DNA of 64,000 nucleotides from Gammaproteobacteria bacterium. GTDB taxonomy: Bacteria; Pseudomonadota; Gammaproteobacteria; Pseudomonadales; Azotimanducaceae. The stretch spans positions 1-64,000 of the forward strand of contig JAPOYV010000121.1 in NCBI GenBank assembly GCA_026706385.1, written 5' to 3'. The translations under genes and the position numbers were made by a program. Positions 25,767 to 33,448 of the stretch are shown piece by piece (position 1 is the stretch's first letter; each line of letters opens with the position of its first letter). Below the pieces are notes generated by a model that ran no database searches, was not told the origin of the DNA, and saw only the letters and a program-made list of their open reading frames with translations.

Positions 25767-28700
25767 CTAGGGCCGAAACTGCAGCGCTCGCGGCCCGAGC
25801 TTGTCGGGCAGGTTGACCAGCCGCCAGGCCGTCTCCACCCACTCGCAGATCAGCCGTCGCGTGTCCCGCGGATCGACCATCTCCTCGATCTGGAACTTCG
25901 ACAGCGGCCCGATCGGCCCGCGCGCGCTCTCGATGCGTGCCATGAGTTCATCGCGCAGGGCGCGGGGATCCTCGGCTTCCGCAAGTTGACGCTTGTAGGC
26001 CGCCTCGATGCCGCCCTCGGGAGGTATCCCTCCCGCGTCGGCCGCGGGCCAGGCGACCCGTACCGAGGGCCGCGAGCGGGGCGTGGCGTAGTTGTTGCCG
26101 GCCACCCCGAAGCTGCGCCGCATGACGACGGTGAAGATCGGTACCGCGACCTGCGAGAACGCCACCATCCACTCGCCGCCGCGGCGGATCGTGCCCGTGA
26201 TCTCGTGTTCGAGCCCAACGGCGAACCCGGGGTTGTCGACGAGGTTCAGCACCGGCACGTGGAAGAGGTCGCAGAGGTCCAAGTGGCGGGTCAGCTTGCT
26301 GCAGCCGTCCGCCGTCAGCGCACCGCCGTTGGCGTGCTGGCTGTCGGAGGCGAGGACCCCCACGGGATGGCCGTTGAAACGCGCGAACCCGGTGACCTGG
26401 TCCGTCCCCCACAGCGGGCCGATCTCGAAGAACGAGCCCTTGTCCGCCATCAGCCGGATGGCCTTGCGGACATCGAACGTGGTCGTCCGCTTGCGGGGGA
26501 TCAGCGTGAACAGTTCCTCGTCGCGCCGGTCGGGCGGGTCGTCGCTGCGCGGCGGCGCGACCGGCGGCGTCTCGTAGACGCTTGACGGCAGGTAGGAAAG
26601 GAACCGGCGGGTGAGTTCCGCGGCTTCTTCCTCGGTCTCGGCGAGGTTGTCCACGGAGCCGTTGCGGCAGTGGATGTGCCAGCCCCCCAGATCCTCCTTG
26701 GTGATGTCGTAGCCCATGGCGTGCTGGACGACCGGCGGGCCGGCGACGAACAGTTGCGCGATGTCGCGCACCATCACCGAGAAGTGGCCGAGAACGGCCT
26801 TCGCCGCGCCGATGCCGACGACGCTGCCGAGCAGCATGTTGACCACGGGCACCGTCGAGAGTTGCTCGGTGTACATCGCGCTACCGAGGTGTCCCGGCAG
26901 GAACGATCCGCCGCCGCCGGCGACCCTGGGCCGGCCGGCCTTGATCGCGCCGCTGCTTTCCTTTGCCGTGCTCTCGCCGTCGGCCTTCTGTTTGGGAACC
27001 ATCGCGGCGACGCTGCCGCCACCGGATGAACCGTCCAGCAAGCGGATGGACGGCAGCCGCATCTCCAGGGCCAGCCGGTCGAGGTAGCCGCTCTTGGCGC
27101 CGATTGCGCCGTCGGCATGCCCACCCCGGGAGGTGAAGTCGTCGGCGCATACGACCGAGCCGCGGCCTTCGATCTTGCCCCAGCCGCCGACGTGGTTGGC
27201 CGGCGTGAAATCGGTGATCGTGCCGTATTCGTCGTAGGAGGCGAACCCGGCGATGCTGCCCACTTCCCGGAACGAGCCTTCGTCGAGCAAGAGGTCGATG
27301 CGCTCCCGGCAGGTGAGCTTGCCGCGGCTGCGTTGTCGAACGACGCCGGGATCTTCGGACCCCGGCGCGAGTCGCTTTTGCGCCAGCGCTTGCATCGTGG
27401 TGACGTCTCGCAGCAGGGGTGCCCAGGTCTGGTCATCATTGTCCGTGGCGACGCGCTCGGCACCTTCCGCCGGCGCGATCACGGCGAACACCTGGCCCGC
27501 CTCGACGTTGTCGCCGGGTTGCAGCGGCTGCGCCGCTGCCAGGGTTCCGGTGCAGGGAGCGGCGACCTGGGATTCCATCTTCATCGCGCTGACGATGAGC
27601 AGCGGATCGCCCGCTTGCACGCGGTCGCCTTCGTGGGCGCGCACCTCGAGCACGGATCCGGCCATGGGGCAGGCGACAGGCTCCTGGCCTGGCGTGACGT
27701 CGAGGTCCGCGGCCGCCGGCGTCGGCGTCGAGCCCGCGCCGCCAACCGTGGATACGCCCATGACCGTGGCCTGTTGTTGCAGCAGCGCCAAGGCGCCGTT
27801 GCCGTTGTCGGTCGAGGCGAGCAGGGCGGGTTCCTCGCCGAGGAGCGTCGTCCGGGCATCGCCGGCGCGCACGGCAGGATGTGCAAGGATCGTCTTCAGT
27901 TGGGCGATGTTGGTCGCCAAGCCTCCGACGTGGAACTCATCCAAAGCGCGGCGGGTCCGGTCGACGGCGGCCGCGAATACCAGTGACTCCTCCTGGCGGG
28001 ATACCGAGGTGCCGACGACCTTGGCCAGCAAAGGGTCGAACTGCGGCGGTGGCGTGTAGCCGACATAGCCGTTCGCGTCCACGCGCACGCCCGGCCCGGA
28101 CGGTTCCTTGTAAGCCGACAAGGTGCCGGCGCCCCTTGCGACCACACGGGCCTGGACCGAAAAGCCGCGGGGTGCACCGACGGCCTGCTGGTCGGCGATG
28201 CCTAGGGATTCGAGGCTTGCACCGGCGGCGATGCGGAACTGCGCCTCGACGAGATCGATGCCGGTGACCTCCTCGGTGACCGTGTGTTCCACCTGGATGC
28301 GCGGATTGCACTCGATGAAGTAGTAGTCGCCGGTCTCGGGCGTGACCAGGAACTCCACGGTGCCGGCATTGACGTAGCCGGCTGCTTCGACCAGCTTCAC
28401 GGCATCGGCTTGGATGCGGGCACGCAAGGTGAGGTCCAGGCCGGGTGCCGGCGCCGTTTCGATGACCTTCTGGTTGCGAAGCTGCACGGAGCAGTCGCGC
28501 TCATGCAGGTGCACCGTGTTGCCGTCTCCGTCCGCGAGCACCTGCACTTCGATGTGCCGCGGGCGTTCGATGAGCTTTTCCACGAACAGCGCGCCGTTGC
28601 CGAACGCGGCTTCGGCCTCGCTGCGGCAGCGCTCGAAGGCGTCGCCCATCGCCTCGCTGGCCGCGACCGCGCGCATGCCGCGACCACCGCCCCCGGCCGC

Positions 28701-29201
28701 AGCCTTGAGCATCACCGGGTAGCCGATTTCCTCGGCGAACGTCGCTGCGGCGGCGCTCGACTCAAGCGGCTCACCACTTCCCGGCACCGTGGGGATCCCA
28801 AGCGACTGTGCAAGTGCCCGCGCCTGGACCTTGTCCCCGAACAGCTCAAGCGCTGCAGGCGGCGGCCCGATGAAGGTGATGCCGCGTGCCGCGCACAGGG
28901 CCGCGTACGGCGCGTTCTCGGCGAGGAACCCGTAGCCGGGGTGCACGCAATCGCACCCGGTCTCCTCGGCGACCTGCACGAGGGCTTCGGCGTCGAGGTA
29001 GGCGGCGACCGGATCCTCGGCCGCGCCGTTGCCGAGTTCCCGTGACTCGGTGGCCAGCCGGGTGTGCAGCGACAAGGCATCGACCGGCGCGTAGACGCCG
29101 ACCGATTCCATGCCGAGACCGGACGCGGCCTTGGCGATGCGAATGGCGATCTCGCCGCGGTTGCTGATCAGGACGCGTTCTAGCGCTCGGGTCGAACCCA
29201 C
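25767..29201 (-). CDS. Single-chain biotin-dependent acyl-CoA carboxylase (BC-BCCP-CT)
   Basis: 1144 residues joining all three functions. Biotin carboxylase (residues ~8-450): LISNRGEIAIRI, ATP-grasp KAAAGGGGRGM, EVQVLADGDGN, IECNPRIQVEHTVTE. Biotin carrier (~515-590) with biotinylated K541 in SAMKMES. Carboxyltransferase (~605-1130): two crotonase-like halves, with SRGKLTCRERIDLLLDEGSF, LDGSSGGGS and VLNLVDNPGFAVGLEHE. It carboxylates a short acyl-CoA (acetyl, propionyl or methylcrotonyl); the specificity is uncertain. Most relatives split these domains over two or three genes. No partner subunit gene is adjacent. Confidence 0.9.
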   Translation of the reverse strand: MGSTRALERVLISNRGEIAIRIAKAASGLGMESVGVYAPVDALSLHTRLATESRELGNGAAEDPVAAYLDAEALVQVAEETGCDCVHPGYGFLAENAPYAALCAARGITFIGPPPAALELFGDKVQARALAQSLGIPTVPGSGEPLESSAAAATFAEEIGYPVMLKAAAGGGGRGMRAVAASEAMGDAFERCRSEAEAAFGNGALFVEKLIERPRHIEVQVLADGDGNTVHLHERDCSVQLRNQKVIETAPAPGLDLTLRARIQADAVKLVEAAGYVNAGTVEFLVTPETGDYYFIECNPRIQVEHTVTEEVTGIDLVEAQFRIAAGASLESLGIADQQAVGAPRGFSVQARVVARGAGTLSAYKEPSGPGVRVDANGYVGYTPPPQFDPLLAKVVGTSVSRQEESLVFAAAVDRTRRALDEFHVGGLATNIAQLKTILAHPAVRAGDARTTLLGEEPALLASTDNGNGALALLQQQATVMGVSTVGGAGSTPTPAAADLDVTPGQEPVACPMAGSVLEVRAHEGDRVQAGDPLLIVSAMKMESQVAAPCTGTLAAAQPLQPGDNVEAGQVFAVIAPAEGAERVATDNDDQTWAPLLRDVTTMQALAQKRLAPGSEDPGVVRQRSRGKLTCRERIDLLLDEGSFREVGSIAGFASYDEYGTITDFTPANHVGGWGKIEGRGSVVCADDFTSRGGHADGAIGAKSGYLDRLALEMRLPSIRLLDGSSGGGSVAAMVPKQKADGESTAKESSGAIKAGRPRVAGGGGSFLPGHLGSAMYTEQLSTVPVVNMLLGSVVGIGAAKAVLGHFSVMVRDIAQLFVAGPPVVQHAMGYDITKEDLGGWHIHCRNGSVDNLAETEEEAAELTRRFLSYLPSSVYETPPVAPPRSDDPPDRRDEELFTLIPRKRTTTFDVRKAIRLMADKGSFFEIGPLWGTDQVTGFARFNGHPVGVLASDSQHANGGALTADGCSKLTRHLDLCDLFHVPVLNLVDNPGFAVGLEHEITGTIRRGGEWMVAFSQVAVPIFTVVMRRSFGVAGNNYATPRSRPSVRVAWPAADAGGIPPEGGIEAAYKRQLAEAEDPRALRDELMARIESARGPIGPLSKFQIEEMVDPRDTRRLICEWVETAWRLVNLPDKLGPRALQFRP

Positions 29202-29286
29202 GCCTCACCCCTCTTTCACGTCGTGGAAAAGGCCGATGATCGTTGAGCCGGTCACCCGGCGCAACGTGCGCCGAAACGTCTACGGA

Positions 29287-31398
29287 TCAGGAACCGCCGC
29301 CGAGCCGCCGCCACATGAACTCGTACACCAATGCCCACATGAACGCGCTCTGGGCGTTGTCGGCGGCGCCGCCGTGGCCGCCTTCGATGTTCTCGTAGTA
29401 GGTGACGTCGTGGCCGAAGTCCCTCATCCGGGCGATCATCTTGCGCGCATGCCCGGGATGGACACGGTCGTCGCGCGTCGACGTGGTGATCAAAAGCGGC
29501 GGGTAGGCGACGTCCTCGCGCACGTTCTGGTACGGCGAATAGCGCTGTAGGAACGACCAGTCTTCCGGGTTGTCCGGGTCGCCGTACTCGGCCATCCAAC
29601 TCGCACCGGCGAGCAGTTCGTGGTATCGCTTCATGTCGAGCAGCGGCACCTGCGCCACGATCGCACCGAACAGGTCCGGACGCATCGTGAGCATATTGCC
29701 CATCAACAACCCGCCGTTGCTGCCGCCGAGGATGCCGAGCCGCGAGGTCTCCGTGACGCCGCGCTCGATGAGGTGCTCGGCGACCGCGATGAAGTCGTCG
29801 TAGGCCCGCTGTCGATTTTCCCGCAGCGCGGCCCGGTGCCAACGCGGCCCGAACTCACCACCGCCGCGGATGTTGGCGACGATGTAGGTGCCGCCGCGTT
29901 CGAGCCAAGCGAGTCCGACGCCCGCCGAATAGCCCGGAACCATGGGGATCAGGAAGCCGCCGTAGCCGTAGAGCAGCGTCGGGCCATCGTTGTCTTCACG
30001 GCCCACCTGGAAGTAGGGGATGCGCGTGCCGTCGGCAGATGTTGCCCAGTGCTGGCTGATGGCAAGGCCCTCGGCGTCGAAATATTCCGGCTGCCGTTTC
30101 AGGACTTCGGGCTCTGTTTCGGTGTCATCTTCATCTACGCGGCCGAGCGACAGCGTGGGCGGCGTCAGGTAGTCGGTGGTGTTGGTGAAGAAGGCGTCGC
30201 TGTGGTCCGGATCCACTGGGCTGACCCCAACCGTACGGAATCCGGCGCTTCTGAACAGCGGCCGCTGCGTCCAGCCGTCCGTTCCCGGGGTTGCGACGTA
30301 GACGCGGTTGCGGACGTTGTCGAGGACGTTGATCAGCAGGTGGTTGCGCGTCGGAGCGAAACCGGCGAGAGACGTCTGGGGCGTCGGCTCGAACAGCACG
30401 TGCAGGTCCCGTTGGCCCGCAAGATACGCGTCGAAGTCGGCGCTGAGCAAACTGCCTGTCGGGTACGTCGTCTCGCCGACGGTCCAGTCGGACTCCAGGC
30501 TGATGAAGATGCGCCCGCGGTGGATCGTCGCGCTGGCGTCGGACGGCTTGTCGATGGGGATCAGTTGCCCGTCGCGGCGCAGATAGAGGTCGCTGTTGTA
30601 GAAGTCGGTGGCGCGCCAGACCAGTTCCGTCTCGAACCCCTCGGCGAGGTCGGCACGCGCACTCACGCTCACGTCGGTGGGTCTGCCTTCGAACACCACC
30701 TCGGCCTCGGCGAGATCCGCCCCGCGCTGCCACAGCTTGACGATGCGCGGGTAGCCGGATTCCGTCATGGTGCCGGCGCCGAAGTCCGTGGCGACGAAGA
30801 TGCTGTCGGGACCCGCCCATGAGGCGGTCCCCTTGGACTCGGGGAGCACGAAACCGTCGTCGACGAAAGTGCGGGTCTCGACGTCGAATTCGCGGACCAC
30901 CCTGGCGTCCGCACCGCCGCGCGAGAGGCTGATCAGACAACGGCCGTAGTCGGGTTGGCGGCAGTTGAGGCCGCTCAGCACCCAGTTTTCGCCTTCGGCC
31001 CGGGCCAGGGCATCGAGATCGAGAACGGTGTCCCAGGCCGGCTCGGCCTTGCGGTACTCGTCGAGCGTAGTGCGCCGCCAAAGGCCGCGTGGATTGTCGG
31101 TGTCGCGCCAGAAGTTGTAGTAGTGCTCGTCCATCTTGCTGACCCCAGGGATGCGGTCCTCGGAGTCGAATACGGCCAGCAGCCGCTCGCGGAGCGCCTT
31201 GAACGACGCGCGCTCCGCCCAGGCGCGGTTGGTCTCGCGGTTGCGCTGACGAACCCAGCGGAGCGCCTCGTCGCCGCTCACGTCCTCGAGCCACAGGTAG
31301 GGGTCTTCGTCGGTATTCAAGGCGGACTCCGGCGGGTGCGAAACGGGCGCGCAGGCGTAAAGAGCGAGCACGGCAACAGTGGTCAGGAAGCGGTGCAT
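29287..31398 (-). CDS. Prolyl oligopeptidase family lipoprotein (S9)
   Basis: 703 residues from the ATG at 31398; an upstream in-frame start adds only six residues. Lipoprotein signal MHRFLTTVAVLALYACAP with lipobox LYAC, so membrane-anchored in the periplasm. A seven-bladed propeller occupies the N-terminal ~420 residues. The C-terminal alpha/beta-hydrolase domain has the nucleophile in LGILGGSNGGLLMG (Ser ~560), Asp in TSTRDDRVHP (~643) and His in EGGHGGAADN (~675). It cleaves proline-containing peptides. It ends 5 bases after the adjacent membrane gene. Confidence 0.9.
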   Translation of the reverse strand: MHRFLTTVAVLALYACAPVSHPPESALNTDEDPYLWLEDVSGDEALRWVRQRNRETNRAWAERASFKALRERLLAVFDSEDRIPGVSKMDEHYYNFWRDTDNPRGLWRRTTLDEYRKAEPAWDTVLDLDALARAEGENWVLSGLNCRQPDYGRCLISLSRGGADARVVREFDVETRTFVDDGFVLPESKGTASWAGPDSIFVATDFGAGTMTESGYPRIVKLWQRGADLAEAEVVFEGRPTDVSVSARADLAEGFETELVWRATDFYNSDLYLRRDGQLIPIDKPSDASATIHRGRIFISLESDWTVGETTYPTGSLLSADFDAYLAGQRDLHVLFEPTPQTSLAGFAPTRNHLLINVLDNVRNRVYVATPGTDGWTQRPLFRSAGFRTVGVSPVDPDHSDAFFTNTTDYLTPPTLSLGRVDEDDTETEPEVLKRQPEYFDAEGLAISQHWATSADGTRIPYFQVGREDNDGPTLLYGYGGFLIPMVPGYSAGVGLAWLERGGTYIVANIRGGGEFGPRWHRAALRENRQRAYDDFIAVAEHLIERGVTETSRLGILGGSNGGLLMGNMLTMRPDLFGAIVAQVPLLDMKRYHELLAGASWMAEYGDPDNPEDWSFLQRYSPYQNVREDVAYPPLLITTSTRDDRVHPGHARKMIARMRDFGHDVTYYENIEGGHGGAADNAQSAFMWALVYEFMWRRLGGGS

Positions 31399-31402
31399 GA
31401 CA

Positions 31403-32383
31403 TCAACCGAAAGCAAAGCTGTAGAGCCAGGGCAGGCCGAATGCTAGCAGCACGCTGACGACAAGACCGAAAAGCGCCTTCAGGGCGTCGGAGATCACCT
31501 TGCGTGCGGTCCCCTTGGCGGACGTGTCGGCGAGATACACCGACAGGGCGAACTCGCGGCCGGCGAGCACGCCGAGGAACACCCAGGTGGTGCTCATGGG
31601 CATGTTCTCGAACGCCGGGATTCCGAAGATGTTCTCCTTGAACGCCAGCAGCACCATGCCGTAGATGAAGTCGATGATCGTCGCGGCGCGCACGTCCGTG
31701 GTGTCGGTCTTGGAGGTGACGATCTTCTGAATCTCGCCGCCGAACTGGTAGAAGATGTAGCCCTGCATGGCCACCAGCGCGACGATGCCGAATAGGAGCC
31801 AGTTCACCGACAGTTCGCGGGGCAGGTAGACGAAGATGTTGGCGAGATCCTGGATCAGCCACTGGCTCCACAGGAATCCGGTGGACGCCCATTGCAGGAC
31901 CACCCAATAGGTCGGGACTGTCGTGCCGCGAGTCCTGTGGAAGTACTCGGTCAGGCGGCGGAACACAAGCAGGAAGAGGAGGATCGCGGCCCCAAACGCG
32001 ACCACGTAGCCGACCGCGGACTTGTTGAGCATGGCGCCTAAATTTCCCGGCTCGCCGCCGGTGACGGCGAATACCGTGAGCACGAGGAACGTCGTGCTCA
32101 CAGGCACCCCGAACCGGGTCAGGATGAGCAGGGCGAGCGGGGGGATGGCATGGAGCCACGACACGCCGCCTTCGGGCACGGGGAACTTCTGCAGCCGTCC
32201 GTAGGCGGGGTCGCCGCCGTTGACGTACCAACTGTAGAGGATCACCACGATCAGGATTCCGCTGCCGAAGATCCACAGCAGCCACCAGGGGCGGTGTGCG
32301 TTGGAGGACAGAAACGTACCGAGGGTCTGGATCGAGTCGTTCGCGACGACGGAATACGCGGCCAGCAGGAACCCCACGATCAT
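31403..32383 (-). CDS. PiT-like multi-pass membrane protein
   Basis: 326 residues with about eight hydrophobic segments. The N-terminal VVANDSIQTLGTFLSSNA resembles the G-A-N-D motif of inorganic-phosphate (PiT) transporters, and RFGVPVSTTFLVLTVFAV resembles their P-V-S-T-T motif. A phosphate or related anion carrier is therefore inferred, but the protein is shorter and more divergent than PiT. The first ATG may not be the true start: the open frame continues upstream to a possible non-ATG start behind an AGGAG. It sits upstream of the oligopeptidase on the same strand. Confidence 0.6.
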   Translation of the reverse strand: MIVGFLLAAYSVVANDSIQTLGTFLSSNAHRPWWLLWIFGSGILIVVILYSWYVNGGDPAYGRLQKFPVPEGGVSWLHAIPPLALLILTRFGVPVSTTFLVLTVFAVTGGEPGNLGAMLNKSAVGYVVAFGAAILLFLLVFRRLTEYFHRTRGTTVPTYWVVLQWASTGFLWSQWLIQDLANIFVYLPRELSVNWLLFGIVALVAMQGYIFYQFGGEIQKIVTSKTDTTDVRAATIIDFIYGMVLLAFKENIFGIPAFENMPMSTTWVFLGVLAGREFALSVYLADTSAKGTARKVISDALKALFGLVVSVLLAFGLPWLYSFAFG

Positions 32384-32550
32384 GTAGATTTCGATCAGGG
32401 AGATGGCGTGCTCCTACGGGGCGGATCAGAGGAAAGGGCGGATTGTACGGTGTTGGGTGGCGAACCGGATTTCGGGGATTCGGTACCGTTCGCCGTGGCA
32501 TCCCGGAGTAGACTTCGCGCCCTTTGAGCTACGCGGAAGGCTTCGAGAAC

Positions 32551-33441
32551 GTGCCAAAACTCGTCAATTTGGGATCGCTTTGCATCGATAACGTCTACCG
32601 TGTCGGCAACATCACGGGCCCGGGAGAGACCGTCGCCAGTGTCTCCCACCAGGTCTTTCCCGGGGGCAAGGGACTCAATCAATCCATCGCAGCCGCCCGC
32701 GCGGGTGCCGCTGTCGAACACTTCGGTTGCGTCGGCAGCGACGGCGTCTGGCTGCGTGATGCCTTGGCGGCCGAAGGCGTCGGGGTGAGCGGGCTGCGCG
32801 TGGTCGACACGCCGTCAGGTCACGCCGTCATCCAGGTGAACGATGCGGGCGAGAACGCGATCGTGATCGCGGGCGGCGCCAATCGTGCCCTCATGCCCGA
32901 AGACGTTCGGGCGGCCCTGGACCGGACCGAGGCGGGCGATTGGCTACTGCTCCAGAACGAGATCAACGACTTGGACGCGGTCCTCCGCGCCGCCTACGAG
33001 CGCGGCTGCCGTGTGGCCTTCAACGTCGCACCGGTCGATGGACGCGAACAGGATTACGACCTCGACGGCGTTGCGTTGCTGATCGTCAACGAGATCGAAG
33101 CTGCGGCATTGGCCGGCACGGATGATCGTCACGCCGCCGTGCGCGCCTTGCGCGGGCGCTATCCCGAAGCTGATGTCGTGCTGACCGTGGGCCGGGACGG
33201 GCTCACCTACGAAGGTCCGGGCGGCAGTTCGGAAATGCCCGCCTACGCGGTCGATGCCGTGGACGAGACCGCGGCCGGCGACGCGTTCATCGGCTACCTG
33301 ATGGCTGGCTTGATCGCAGGCGAGCCGATGGCCACGGCTTTGCGCCTGGGTTCGGCGGCAGGCGCCTTGGCTGTGACCAAGGCGGGCGCTGCGAGCTCTA
33401 TTCCGCTTCGCGACGATGTGCTCGCGCTTGTCGACGGCTGA
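32551..33441 (+). CDS. PfkB-family sugar kinase (ribokinase-like)
   Basis: 296 residues from the GTG at 32551; an upstream TTG at 32524 is also in frame. PfkB fold: PGGKGLNQSIAAARAGA near residue 45 and the C-terminal DETAAGDAFIGYLMAGL carrying the catalytic Asp of the (A/G)-A-G-D motif, which is AAGD here as in E. coli RbsK. It phosphorylates a sugar, perhaps ribose. It is followed 7 bases later by a TonB-dependent receptor, suggesting co-transcription with a carbohydrate or nucleoside uptake system (inference). Confidence 0.85.
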   Translation: MPKLVNLGSLCIDNVYRVGNITGPGETVASVSHQVFPGGKGLNQSIAAARAGAAVEHFGCVGSDGVWLRDALAAEGVGVSGLRVVDTPSGHAVIQVNDAGENAIVIAGGANRALMPEDVRAALDRTEAGDWLLLQNEINDLDAVLRAAYERGCRVAFNVAPVDGREQDYDLDGVALLIVNEIEAAALAGTDDRHAAVRALRGRYPEADVVLTVGRDGLTYEGPGGSSEMPAYAVDAVDETAAGDAFIGYLMAGLIAGEPMATALRLGSAAGALAVTKAGAASSIPLRDDVLALVDG

Positions 33442-33448
33442 CTCGGCC

